A stretch of DNA of 64,000 nt from assembly GCF_024721265.1 (NCBI RefSeq), contig NZ_JAMXOC010000001.1, positions 248,001 through 312,000 on the forward strand, written 5' to 3'. The number at the start of each line of letters is the position of its first letter. Within the stretch, counting starts at the first letter, position 1. Below are positions 42,601 through 50,768 of this stretch, one piece after another. Source of the stretch: Ohessyouella blattaphilus (GTDB taxonomy: Bacteria > Bacillota > Clostridia > Lachnospirales > Lachnospiraceae). A program made the translations under genes and the position numbers. The notes under the pieces were generated by a model. The model was not told where the DNA came from. It saw nothing but the letters and a program-made list of their open reading frames with translations, and did not search any database.

Positions 42601-45080
42601 TAATAGTCCACCATACCCGTGTAATTATCACCATCGACAAAGCCCATAGCTGTGGCCATCTCTGACCCTAGGTTATTCTGATATATGCCGTTTATATGCT
42701 CATATTTGGTTGCGTCTTTCTGAGTGACGGCAACCGCAGGAATCGGATAATATCCCGGCTGTGCGCCCGCCGCAACTTTAAATTCTAAAGGTATCTTATA
42801 AGAAACCTCACTTTCCACTATGGCCCCGCAAAGCCCTTCGTCTGCTTGAAGGTTATAGTAATTATAATTCTCATCTGAGCTAACAAGACTCACCGCTACT
42901 GCACCTGTTTCCGTCTTCTGATTCACCACGTCGATAAAGTCTTTTGGTGTACCTATGTCTTGCAATTCTAGGACTTTGGGAACAGCAATAACGATTCGCG
43001 GATTTAGCAAATCACCATCCGACCTGATTCCATCGTTATATCCCTGGACTTCGTAACTTACACTCTCTCCTGGCTTCTTACCGTTGGCATTACTGCTAAC
43101 CATATCGACACGAGCGTAAGGGGCATCAGAATAATACACCTTGTGGTCTTGACTTGGCCATGATGTGGGGTCTCCGCTTTCTGTATCATAAAATAGGGTC
43201 CACTGTAGGGTAAGCGGCGTATTGTAGCCTACCTCGGTACCATCGGGCCACTTATAATCCGCCCACTGCTTGGGCTCATAGTAAAAGCCCACAGAGGTCT
43301 TTGGTGGAAACTTCCCTTCATCTTCTGCATTTCCCGCGGTGCCCATAGGCACAGCAGTCACATTATCATAGTAATGTCCAGCTGCCAAAGGTGGAAGCTC
43401 TATCCTTTTACCGTATTCATTACTAGGTTCTGTTTCTCCCTGACTAATTACCTGATCGGAAGCATCCTTTATTTGATAGGTAAGCTTTACGTAGGGAGTA
43501 GGATATTTATCCGGATCAAGGGAATCCGGATAAACTAGAAAGTGAGAAAAATTCACTTTACCAGAACCGGTAGATTCTTGATTCAGTTCCAGGCTTACTC
43601 CTGTTATTGCTTTCGAGCCACTGTTCTTCGTGGATGCTCTATCTACGTATTTGTCCGTCGATACATAGATGCCTACTGGCTGGTTGTCTGTTTTCTTTGA
43701 AACCACTGACCACCAGTCGCTTTTCGTATAATGAAAGCCGGTATTTTCCAACTTCCATTCTTGCTCTGGCACTTTTTCATAGCCAAGACTAGCACTCGTG
43801 GTCTGAATGGCGCCATTCATTTTCTTATAGTCTGCCCCTATCGTAATCTTAAATTTCGTTCCATCTTCCATAGTATCTGGAAAAGAGATTCGAGGTTCAT
43901 ACATGCATCCAGCGTAATAGAGGGCTCCCCCGTACTGCCACTCATTCCACTTATCAGACGTATTGGCGATTTGGCCTGTGTAACGCTTATAGCCTACAGG
44001 GACGGCTGGATTATCGCTATTGGTTTCTAACTCCTCATTAAAAAATTCTAATGTAGGACTATCTTTAATCTCCGCTTCTTCTGGAATCTCGATATAAATC
44101 ACACTCTTATAACTTGGATCAAAGTCTGCTTGATACCAATCGAATTGCTTGTAATTCGCCTGAAGCGATAATATCCCCCCTGAAAACTGGTTGTTTATCG
44201 GCACCAGCGGAAGTCCAAACGGTTCAATCACAGTATCGGCCACGGTTCTAATTTCTTGATTTGCCGCCGTCACCTTCACTTCGCCATCTACTCTTAAAAC
44301 TGGCTGTAGGTTCCAAAGAACGGAACCATTATCGATGAGACCTAGCCCTTTACCAGCACCATCCGTCTTCAGATACTTAGCTGCATTAAAGTCAAAACGA
44401 AGTGTAAGAGAATCTACGGTTGCCGCACTTAAATTGTCTTTGATTTTCAAAACCAGAGTGTCTGCCGTGCCATCCGCGCCTTTTACTATTTCATAGCCGC
44501 TATACATCGAATCGCTTTTAAGGTCGATAGACGACTCATCTAAAACAAAGATATCATCCGTCATTGTAAAATTAGGATGGGTTGCCCCGGTCGGTCGATA
44601 AGTAAGGGGCACTTCCACTTGGGCACCTGTAATTCCTGATTGGAAGGAAGCCTTTAGCGTTACGGTTAAGGGCTGCGGCGCTTTACCAGAGTCTTCATTT
44701 ACAAATGTCTGGTATTCATTAGTAGATGGCTCTGCTACCAAATTAAGGCTTCCCGTATCTTGAGGTCCAATTTTGGCAACGCGTCCTTCCTTTTGAGGAA
44801 TTTCCGGGGCCTCTTCTTGCACCAACTGGGGAATCGTTTCCTCTTCGTTATCTGTCCCCTGTTCTTCTTTCGGTAATTCTTCCGTAATGAGGGATTCCTC
44901 TCCTGATTCTTCAACTACTTCTGTATTTTCTTCTACCTTTTCTTCACTACTGCCTTGAGTCTCTTCTGTCTGAGCAGTAACATCATCCGCCAATACCGGT
45001 GTGATACTACCACAAACTAACGTCAAGGCCAGAAGTATGCCAAGCAAAGATTGTAACCATTGTTTTCTTTGTTTCTTCAT
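39630..45080 (-). CDS. giant repeat-containing cell-surface protein with InlB-type repeats and variant sorting signal
   Basis: The 1816-residue protein has a signal peptide (LLGILLALTLVCGSITPVLA) and an acidic Glu/Thr-rich stretch to about residue 100. A long beta-rich region follows to about 1030, including an isopeptide/DUF11-like segment (VEMKATLTNTGNTDFDNL). Next come three or four Listeria-Bacteroides (InlB B) repeats at about 1030-1275 (YEFINWKDGAGN, HEFLGWATTND, HLFLGWYDSASGG), then four or five similar modules of about 100 residues to about 1720. The end is a sorting-like signal: IITTGDNS, a hydrophobic helix and RRKKYGK. The pentapeptide is not LPxTG. It is probably an adhesin or cell-wall scaffold. 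It is the last gene after a dedicated two-component locus and also has its own promoter. Confidence 0.88.
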   Translation of the reverse strand: MKKQRKQWLQSLLGILLALTLVCGSITPVLADDVTAQTEETQGSSEEKVEENTEVVEESGEESLITEELPKEEQGTDNEEETIPQLVQEEAPEIPQKEGRVAKIGPQDTGSLNLVAEPSTNEYQTFVNEDSGKAPQPLTVTLKASFQSGITGAQVEVPLTYRPTGATHPNFTMTDDIFVLDESSIDLKSDSMYSGYEIVKGADGTADTLVLKIKDNLSAATVDSLTLRFDFNAAKYLKTDGAGKGLGLIDNGSVLWNLQPVLRVDGEVKVTAANQEIRTVADTVIEPFGLPLVPINNQFSGGILSLQANYKQFDWYQADFDPSYKSVIYIEIPEEAEIKDSPTLEFFNEELETNSDNPAVPVGYKRYTGQIANTSDKWNEWQYGGALYYAGCMYEPRISFPDTMEDGTKFKITIGADYKKMNGAIQTTSASLGYEKVPEQEWKLENTGFHYTKSDWWSVVSKKTDNQPVGIYVSTDKYVDRASTKNSGSKAITGVSLELNQESTGSGKVNFSHFLVYPDSLDPDKYPTPYVKLTYQIKDASDQVISQGETEPSNEYGKRIELPPLAAGHYYDNVTAVPMGTAGNAEDEGKFPPKTSVGFYYEPKQWADYKWPDGTEVGYNTPLTLQWTLFYDTESGDPTSWPSQDHKVYYSDAPYARVDMVSSNANGKKPGESVSYEVQGYNDGIRSDGDLLNPRIVIAVPKVLELQDIGTPKDFIDVVNQKTETGAVAVSLVSSDENYNYYNLQADEGLCGAIVESEVSYKIPLEFKVAAGAQPGYYPIPAVAVTQKDATKYEHINGIYQNNLGSEMATAMGFVDGDNYTGMVDYYHSPLSIVSVTALSGTGSVKSASTENAWVTDAFVPATHDEIVEMKATLTNTGNTDFDNLKIYNILPSSTDGRGSDGNVSFEGVNVPDALDYKIYYTDVAITELPTYDEINLATYAPSEADIWKENAEAIGGAAKATAIYIEFGTHTIAAGESLDAILKFKIPSSGSQVAYNQFKYYALEKGDSPVFLQAYSSKVGFGTQLIQLTYDQNLPSKLPSDITGAENMPIASSGIYGIVAGNKFAVSNQEPTLAGYEFINWKDGAGNEYSAGGEVFFSEAGEIILKAQWKAVNVTVNFDKNGGDTEASPASIAYPYGSALTASALPGTNPTRAGHEFLGWATTNDATVADFGDGTEIDFISEKTVYAVWKLNEYKITYHLDGGEATSNPTKYTYGVGVSSFAPTSKSGHLFLGWYDSASGGTEVVKIEPTDTGDKELYAYFAKTDVNGEKGKIGASHFSYAVADESGTAMPPIDAAKAKVLAKVVVAGFEADGSTKQELDKATVDSAQLQHINDQILAGIKGQYELTFYTQDYDKDANTGDKVTITVTLTGVGTIEDGKGAIGGTNFIYGVHVSDTNLAQADDLTANLAKELGKAWANDKHQNKYQAADITVNADELKAINKAKGQIFAEGNRYKGERSFNLTFGSPDNLTVGIRVTLFDYVNTGDDGRRLGANGVRYDVIGGELDEASMNALSNVYLEDKFGNEIKDGVDTSVEDLQKINKAIGERALGEYTLAYQTTDKKLGLTIPVTLIGTVLSAKDGDYNIDKGALSADSIKEILKTKAVDAEGVDIARGDIAIDETTIHALNEMISKEKTGKVNITLIAPDTTSTTVVLSLYRYEIIGVDIEMSISELNKMKKEGTLEAYVTKETKAAAKKVVGDEVTDLEVKPNLENLLAATAPITTTVVLEGYEIQEEITKPGLEPQLKKVIEKTVNAKITADAKPAGDANLKNGGKTSKKSIITTGDNSWIALWTGIVILALLTCIIIFLRRKKYGK

Positions 45081-45121
45081 ACTCTTCCTCCTTTTCGAAT
45101 AATGGGTGTGTCTACACCGTT

Positions 45122-45150
45122 AGTCTAACAAAGAAGGTTTTTCGCATCAA
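45122..45150 (-). promoter_or_regulatory. putative promoter of the surface-protein gene
   Basis: TTGATG (45150-45145) and TAGACT (45127-45122) on the minus strand with a 17-base spacer. Upstream, TTTTGTGTCG (45205-45214) repeats the TTTGTGTC core found before the response-regulator pair. Confidence 0.6.
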
Positions 45151-45220
45151 AGAACGCCAAATTAAAATAACTCGCAATAGGTGGTTTGTATTTTCTTCGG
45201 CGTCTTTTGTGTCGTTTATG

Positions 45221-45922
45221 TCATTCCCTCATCTCGATATCCTTCTTTTTTGCATAAGAAATAAAAAATTCGCTAAGCTCGTTGCGTGCTCGTGATAAGA
45301 ACACGTACAACGCCATAATCAGCATCACCGGCACTAGGACTAGGAGAATAATTGCCATCGCGAACCACAGAATGTATTCATCTTCCCACTGTAGAAGACT
45401 GCTCTCCTTGTCCAGACTCATGTAGATAAAATCTTTCCGACTAAATATCTCTGCCCCGGTACGATAGGCATGAATCGTTATCGTTGTTCCCCTCTGCGTA
45501 CTATAACTAATCTCCCCGTAATTCTCTGTTATCTGGTTGGTAACCACCTTCGTAATAGGGACTTCACTACCATCCTCTAAAGACCAAGCGTGAGCTCTCG
45601 CTCGCCGGATCATCTCTGTCTTTGTAAACTCCTTCATTTCCTCGGCTTTGGTAAACTCAAAATCGCTAGCATCTATACCTTCCCTGTGAACTTTTGAAGT
45701 GACTGTGTAATCATAGGTCACCGTAATATAAACAATCCCTTCAATCTCTTCCCCTTCGTCCTGGGCCGCTATCTTCACCGGATAAGTGCCGGCTCTCTTA
45801 ACCTCGGTAACTTCTTCTGGAGTATAGATCTTTTGCTTATCCTCCTGGGCGCTAACTATTGTGGTCTGACAAGTTAGCAAGATTAAGAGAAGTATTCCCA
45901 TTATCTTTCTTGTGCCAATCAT
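45221..45922 (-). CDS. secreted/membrane protein of unknown function in the surface-protein locus
   Basis: The 233-residue protein has a signal peptide (IMGILLLILLTCQTTIVSA), an extracellular part of about 155 residues and one membrane helix near 185-212 (WFAMAIILLVLVPVMLIMALYVFL), then a basic cytoplasmic tail. The outer part contains two strands with TYPVKIAAQDEGEEIEGIVYITVTYDYTV and a later EISYSTQRGTTITIHAYRT. No known family is recognised. It overlaps the histidine kinase gene by 4 bases, so it may be a sensor accessory or a surface-assembly helper. It ends just before the surface protein promoter region. Confidence 0.75.
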   Translation of the reverse strand: MIGTRKIMGILLLILLTCQTTIVSAQEDKQKIYTPEEVTEVKRAGTYPVKIAAQDEGEEIEGIVYITVTYDYTVTSKVHREGIDASDFEFTKAEEMKEFTKTEMIRRARAHAWSLEDGSEVPITKVVTNQITENYGEISYSTQRGTTITIHAYRTGAEIFSRKDFIYMSLDKESSLLQWEDEYILWFAMAIILLVLVPVMLIMALYVFLSRARNELSEFFISYAKKKDIEMRE

Positions 45923-47328
45923 TCCTCGCCCTCCTTATCTGGTAAAAATAAGGTGGCTGTCACCAAATCGTCAGTAATCTCATACTTATATTCACCGCCT
46001 AGCATCTGGGCTAAGTCCTTAATCAAGTAGAGTCCATTGCCGCTACTATAGGTATGATCTTTGTCTGCTGTATGGTTCTTTACCACGTAGTCCATTCGTT
46101 CACTACGTCGCATTCTATCAATATCCTTGCCTTCGCTCTGGTTCTTGGTGATGACTAAAATACCTTCTTCACGCTTATGGACATCAACAATTATTTCCGT
46201 CTCGGAAATCGTATAGTGAACTAGATTCGTTAAGATGTTATGGATCAATAATTGTACCCCCGCTTTGCTCTGATTAAGAGTACTGTCTTGCGGTCCTTCG
46301 TAGCTAAACAGCAATTTCTTCTTCTCCATCTCCGGGCGGTTGTGATTCTGTGAGGTGAGAATAAGCTCTTCCATATCAATCGTTTCAATACTGCTCCCCA
46401 CATTGTAAAGGTCTTCTCGCATAACCTTTAAAATCCCATTAATCTCTTGTAAGAGCTTCTGAGAATGGGCTATGTTCGAACGAAGAGCAATTTTACGCTC
46501 TACCGTTAGCTCGTCATGCTTGAGCTTGATTTCATTTTCTATTAGCGATTGGTGTACTGGTCCCTTTAAGTCATGAACTAACGCTCTAGAAAGCTGAATG
46601 GTGTTTTCTAGGCGGTCGCTTTCTACAGAAAGCGCCAACTCTAGATTCGTATTTTTACTATAGACTTCCTTGAGCGCACTGCGCTGTCTAACAAAGAAAT
46701 TTCCTAACCGTTCATTCAAAGGGTCCGTAGAACTCACTCCTTGGAAATGTTCCATATTGTCTTGTTCTGCTTGCTCTAATGATTCCGCCACCTGATAAAG
46801 AGGGTTTAAAAGGTTCTTAAGCAAGAGAATAATTAATACAAAAAGCACCAGAAAAATCACTGCCACTAAGAGGTTCTGCCTTAAGAGAAATCCCTCTAGC
46901 TGGTTCACAAAGGTGGTGCGATAGATCACGTACCAGACGTAATGCAGCTTGCCATCTAGAATAACTTCACCGCCGCCTTCCACGAATTTGGCCTGCTTAT
47001 TAATAAGACCTTGGAGCTTCACGTCTTTTTCAAAAGGTAAGCTTTCAAAGACTACCTGATTATCTTTATTCACCACGACTATCTCTACAGCGTATCTCTC
47101 TATTAGATCCTGCAGAGCTTCTTCCCTTTCTTCTGAGTGGAGAGCCTCGTCGATTTCTTTTTTTACAATTTCTACGTGTTTGAGTTCCTGATTTCGGTAA
47201 GATTGTCTGAAAAAATATAGATTACTAAAGATAAAAATGACTACGATTGCAAATAGTAGTGTGGACATTATAAAGACTTTGCCCATTTCTCGTCTGCTTC
47301 TGTTCCCCTTTACTTTACTCCTATTCAT
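45919..47328 (-). CDS. divergent membrane histidine kinase of the surface-protein locus
   Basis: The 469-residue protein has two helices (about 20-40 and 155-180) around an extracellular segment, a HAMP-like linker, a coiled dimerisation region and an ATPase domain. The H-box reads LSRALVHDLKGPVHQ, with HD in place of the common HE. The N-box NILTNLVHYT is present, but the G1 box DxGxG is replaced by KNQSEGKD; the G2 box is GNGLYLIKDLAQMLGG. It therefore looks kinase-like but divergent, and activity is uncertain. It is preceded by two regulators and followed by the small membrane protein with a 4-base overlap. Confidence 0.85.
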   Translation of the reverse strand: MNRSKVKGNRSRREMGKVFIMSTLLFAIVVIFIFSNLYFFRQSYRNQELKHVEIVKKEIDEALHSEEREEALQDLIERYAVEIVVVNKDNQVVFESLPFEKDVKLQGLINKQAKFVEGGGEVILDGKLHYVWYVIYRTTFVNQLEGFLLRQNLLVAVIFLVLFVLIILLLKNLLNPLYQVAESLEQAEQDNMEHFQGVSSTDPLNERLGNFFVRQRSALKEVYSKNTNLELALSVESDRLENTIQLSRALVHDLKGPVHQSLIENEIKLKHDELTVERKIALRSNIAHSQKLLQEINGILKVMREDLYNVGSSIETIDMEELILTSQNHNRPEMEKKKLLFSYEGPQDSTLNQSKAGVQLLIHNILTNLVHYTISETEIIVDVHKREEGILVITKNQSEGKDIDRMRRSERMDYVVKNHTADKDHTYSSGNGLYLIKDLAQMLGGEYKYEITDDLVTATLFLPDKEGEE

Positions 47329-47354
47329 ATATCAAGTCTCCCCTCCTTGCCTTC

Positions 47355-48026
47355 TCATTCATTCCACTTGTACCCAACTCCCCGAATAGATACTAGTGAT
47401 GATATTTGAAGCTTCTCTCGTATCCTCCGAATGTGTACATCAATCACCCGGGGATCAATTTCTTCTATCTCGGTAGTCCATAACTCAGCGATAATTTCGT
47501 CCCTTGAAAAAGCTCTGTTTTTATGTCTTAAGAAATGTAATAATACCTCAAACTCCTTTTTTGTTAACTCGATGTGTCTCTCCCCTTTATACACATCGTA
47601 TCCTTTACTGTCTGCGGTGATACCTTCCGCTTCCGAGCAAAAAAGCGTTTCTTCCTTTCGACTGCTCTCATCTCGCAAAATTCTAAGCACGTAATGATTG
47701 ATCATCTCTAGGCTTTTTTCCTTGCTTAAAAAGAAGTCCACTTTTAGATTCAGAGCAATATGTTCGATGTCTTCCGCCTGATAGCCTGTGAGCATGATTA
47801 TTTTTACAGTAGGTCTTATCTCCTTCATCGTCTTAATTAGTCTAAGCCCATCTATGTTCTCCATTTTATAATCGGTAACCACAAGATCATAGCTTTCTCT
47901 TGTAAACCTCGATAAAGCTTCGATTGGATTATATTCGGTGACGATACGATAACCCGGTGTCACGATAGCTAACTTAATCGTGTCTATATATTCCCGGTCG
48001 TCATCTACCAGCAAAATATTGTACAT
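47355..48026 (-). CDS. OmpR-type response regulator 2 of the surface-protein locus
   Basis: The 223-residue protein begins MYNILLVDDD and has phospho-acceptor Asp52 in YDLVVTDYKMENIDG, the Thr in IIMLTGYQ, and a winged-helix output (ELTKKEFEVLLHFLRHKN; VIDVHIRRIREKLQ; SIRGVGYKWNE). The usual KPF near the conserved Lys is replaced by SKEKS, as in its neighbour. The start at 48026 follows AGAGGAGC; a longer open frame would overlap the first regulator. It is 13 bases after regulator 1 and clearly paralogous to it, so the pair arose by tandem duplication and divergence. Confidence 0.93.
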   Translation of the reverse strand: MYNILLVDDDREYIDTIKLAIVTPGYRIVTEYNPIEALSRFTRESYDLVVTDYKMENIDGLRLIKTMKEIRPTVKIIMLTGYQAEDIEHIALNLKVDFFLSKEKSLEMINHYVLRILRDESSRKEETLFCSEAEGITADSKGYDVYKGERHIELTKKEFEVLLHFLRHKNRAFSRDEIIAELWTTEIEEIDPRVIDVHIRRIREKLQISSLVSIRGVGYKWNE

Positions 48027-48039
48027 AAGCTGCTCCTCT

Positions 48040-48729
48040 CTAAAGTCCTTTCCATTTATAACCGTAGCCTCTAACAGAAGAGATACTATAGATTCCCAGT
48101 TTGGCTCGAAGTCGCTTAATATGTCCATCAATCACTCGCAATTCTACCTTCTCAATCTCCTTTGTCCAGAGCTTATCAGCTATCATTTCACGACTAAGAG
48201 CAATCCCCCTATTTTCTAAAAACAATACCAGTAGCTCATACTCCTTCTTCGTAACCTCCACCGGTACGTCATTCTTATACACTTGACGCTTGCCGGTATC
48301 AATTATCAGATTATCCTCTTTAGAGATCAGCTTATACCCAGAATCTCCCTTCTGAATAATCTCTTTATTTAGCAAATCTTCAATATACTTTATCGTCACA
48401 TGAAAGCTTTTATCTTTGCTTAAGTATTGATCCACATTCACTTCTAACGCCTGTATTTCAATGTCTTCCTCTGGAAATGCCGTTAAGATAATACTTTTTA
48501 CCGCTGGATTAATACCTTTTAAAATCGAAAACATTTTAATCCCATCCATTTCCTTCATCCGGTAATCGGAAACGACAATATCATAAGGCTCTTTAACGTA
48601 CTGAGCAACTGCATCTACTGGGCTCGCGATATACGTCACTTCAAAACCTTTATCTTCTAATTCCTTTTGTAAATTTTTCGCATAGTATTCATTGTCCTCT
48701 ACTAGTAAAATTCGCTTTTTCATTTTCAT
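48040..48729 (-). CDS. OmpR-type response regulator 1 of the surface-protein locus
   Basis: The 229-residue protein has the acidic pair VEDN, Asp55 in YDIVVSDYRMKEMDG, the Thr in IILTAFPEED and a winged helix (EVTKKEYELLVLFLENRG; VIDGHIKRLRAKLG; VRGYGYKWKGL). The conserved Lys is in LSKDKS with no following Pro, unlike typical OmpR proteins. It shares its layout with the next gene throughout. It is first in the five-gene locus, behind a promoter with 11-base direct repeats, so autoregulation is likely. Confidence 0.93.
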   Translation of the reverse strand: MKMKKRILLVEDNEYYAKNLQKELEDKGFEVTYIASPVDAVAQYVKEPYDIVVSDYRMKEMDGIKMFSILKGINPAVKSIILTAFPEEDIEIQALEVNVDQYLSKDKSFHVTIKYIEDLLNKEIIQKGDSGYKLISKEDNLIIDTGKRQVYKNDVPVEVTKKEYELLVLFLENRGIALSREMIADKLWTKEIEKVELRVIDGHIKRLRAKLGIYSISSVRGYGYKWKGL

Positions 48730-48779
48730 TGGCTTTTCCCTCCCCTAATAGCGCAATTCCGCATTATTGACACATTTCT

Positions 48780-48866
48780 ATCTTAGCAAAGCCGCTTTCC
48801 ATACACAAACACATCTTAATCATGTTTGTTCGTTTTGTTTACTTTGTGTCTTTTTCGTGTCTTTTT
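48780..48866 (-). promoter_or_regulatory. promoter and direct-repeat region of the surface-protein locus
   Basis: TTGTGT (48808-48803) and TAAGAT (48785-48780) with a 17-base spacer. Upstream, two tandem 11-base units TGTGTCTTTTT and CGTGTCTTTTT (48845-48866) lie where an OmpR-type activator would bind; on the minus strand they read AAAAAGACAC. Confidence 0.72.
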
Positions 48867-48911
48867 ACCAAGACCATTCCCATTTTTTGTAAAATTTTTC
48901 GCAAAAAAAAA

Positions 48912-48931
48912 CGCCTCTTTACGTCGAGGCG
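48912..48931 (-). terminator. terminator of the fprA-glnA-dapL operon
   Basis: Arms CGCCTC/GAGGCG, loop of eight bases, followed on the minus strand by nine T residues. Confidence 0.85.
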
Positions 48932-48949
48932 CTGTTTTTTGCTATGGTA

Positions 48950-50164
48950 TTACGCTTTTTTAATTCGGTCAATAGCCGCTACGGTATTCTCGTAGGTGCC
49001 AAAAGCCGTCAAGCGGAAGTACCCTTCCCCGCTTGGACCAAAGCCTGATCCTGGGGTACCTACTACATTGGCTTTTTCCAGAAGGAAATCAAAGAAATCC
49101 CAGCTAGTCATCCCCTTTGGTGTCTCCAGCCAGATATAAGGTGCATTTACACCACCGGAAACGGTGTAGCCAGCTTCCTTAAGGCCGTTGTAGATCACTT
49201 TTGCATTATTCATATAATACGCTACTTGCTCCTTTAGCTGAACTTTTCCTGTCGGTGAATAGACTGCCTCGCCGGCCTTTTGTACAATGTAAGGAGCTCC
49301 GTTATACTTCGTTCCGTGTCTTCTAGCCCACAGAGAGTGCAACGTAGTGTCCCCTGATTTGATATCTTTAGGAATGACTGCTGCCCCTAGGCGCACACCG
49401 GTAAAGCCGGCATTCTTGGAAAAGCTACGCAGTTCGATGGCACAGGTCCGTGCACCTTCACATTCAAAGATGGTATGCGGTACATCCGCCTCGGTAATAT
49501 AGGCTTCATAGGCCGCATCGTAGATAATCACCGCTTTGTGTTCATTGGCGTAGTCTACCCATTTCTGTAGCTCAGCTTTCGTAATGGTTGAGCCCGTCGG
49601 GTTATTCGGAAAGCATAGATAGATAATATCCGGCACCTCTTTTGGTAGCTCAGGCGCAAAGTTAGTGGCCTTGGTACAAGGCATGTAGATGACATCACTC
49701 CACTTTTCTGTCTGAGGGTCATAGGTGCCTGTGCGCCCAGCCATAACATTCGTATCTACATATACTGGGTATACAGGATCACATACTGCAATCTTATTAT
49801 TCTTGGCAAAGATTTCCTGAATATTACCGGAATCGCCCTTAGCGCCGTCGGAAATAAAGATTTCATCCGCTTTAATATCACAGCCGCGAACCTGATAATC
49901 GTTTTGAGCCATCGCACTTCTTAAAAACTCGTAGCCAAGATCTGGAGCGTAGCCATGAAAGGTAGATGCATTTCCCATCTCCTCTACCGCTCCGTGAAGA
50001 GCTTCGATAATGGCTGGTGCCAAAGGTTGCGTCACGTCGCCAATACCCAAGCGGATAAGCGCTTTCTCTGGATTTTCCTCCTGATAAGCGTTGATCTTTT
50101 TCGCAATGGTGGAAAACAAATAGCTTCCCGGTAATTTCAAATAATCCTCATTAATTTTAAACAT
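48950..50164 (-). CDS. dapL: LL-diaminopimelate aminotransferase
   Basis: DapL (404 residues) converts tetrahydrodipicolinate directly to LL-diaminopimelate with glutamate as amino donor, for lysine and peptidoglycan. The PLP Lys lies in LRSFSKNAGFTGVRLGA, with PVYPVYVDTNVMAG and CFPNNPTGSTITKAEL typical of this fold-type I enzyme. The ending PGSGFGPSGEGYFRLTAFG is diagnostic. It lies 21 bases after the ANTAR gene and probably ends the fprA-glnA operon, which would tie lysine synthesis to glutamine supply. Confidence 0.97.
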   Translation of the reverse strand: MFKINEDYLKLPGSYLFSTIAKKINAYQEENPEKALIRLGIGDVTQPLAPAIIEALHGAVEEMGNASTFHGYAPDLGYEFLRSAMAQNDYQVRGCDIKADEIFISDGAKGDSGNIQEIFAKNNKIAVCDPVYPVYVDTNVMAGRTGTYDPQTEKWSDVIYMPCTKATNFAPELPKEVPDIIYLCFPNNPTGSTITKAELQKWVDYANEHKAVIIYDAAYEAYITEADVPHTIFECEGARTCAIELRSFSKNAGFTGVRLGAAVIPKDIKSGDTTLHSLWARRHGTKYNGAPYIVQKAGEAVYSPTGKVQLKEQVAYYMNNAKVIYNGLKEAGYTVSGGVNAPYIWLETPKGMTSWDFFDFLLEKANVVGTPGSGFGPSGEGYFRLTAFGTYENTVAAIDRIKKA

Positions 50165-50185
50165 TCTAATCGTCCTTTCTCGTCT

Positions 50186-50734
50186 TTACTCGTCTCTAAT
50201 ACTAATCACTTCTAAGGCTGTATCCACCAGGCGCTGGCCTTTGTCCATACTGGATTTTTGCAAGAATCTGTGGGCCTCTTCCTCTGTCATTTGGTTGCGG
50301 CCAATCAGAAGCTCTTTCGCCTGGGCGACGATTGCCTTCTCTTCCTCTGTGAGCATCTTCTTTTGTTTACGTTTTTTCTTTCGGTAGACCGCATAATCGT
50401 TGATTAACATGCCCACCGTATTGATGAGCTCGTACCCTTTAAGGGGCATCGGCAGACCAATAATATTTTCACTGGCTACGCCCGCTAAATTCTCCGGCGC
50501 AGTAATCAAAAGCATATTTAAGTCCTTAGGCAAATAGTCCCGCAACTCGAGGACCATCATATCCGCTAGGCGATAGCCACTGATGACCACGCCTCTCTCC
50601 AGGGTCTCTGTAAGTTGTAGCGCCTGCGCACCAGTAGTGCATACGCCTAGTACTTCGATTCCATTTTTGGTTAATAGGTTACGTATATTAATCCCATTAT
50701 CTTTGTTGGGAAAAACAACAATTACTCCGAACAA
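50186..50734 (-). CDS. ANTAR-domain RNA-binding antiterminator with degenerate receiver
   Basis: The 182-residue protein has a receiver-like half (about 1-115) and a C-terminal ANTAR domain: KKMLTEEEKAIVAQAKELLIGRNQMTEEEAHRFLQKSSMDKGQRL. ANTAR proteins bind paired hexanucleotide-loop hairpins in leader RNAs to prevent termination, often for nitrogen genes. The receiver lacks the acidic pair (VFPNKDN) and the phospho-acceptor Asp (VVISGYRLADMM), so control is probably by ligand or partner binding, not phosphorylation. It follows glnA by 34 bases. I did not find a matching paired-hairpin target nearby. Confidence 0.9.
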   Translation of the reverse strand: MFGVIVVFPNKDNGINIRNLLTKNGIEVLGVCTTGAQALQLTETLERGVVISGYRLADMMVLELRDYLPKDLNMLLITAPENLAGVASENIIGLPMPLKGYELINTVGMLINDYAVYRKKKRKQKKMLTEEEKAIVAQAKELLIGRNQMTEEEAHRFLQKSSMDKGQRLVDTALEVISIRDE

Positions 50735-50768
50735 GACCTTCGCCTCCTCTCTTAGCCGTTTCTAGTTG

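Noticed and set aside
40902-44030. Several plus-strand frames inside the giant surface gene
   Set aside because: All are antisense to a continuous 1816-codon frame with a signal peptide, domains and anchor.
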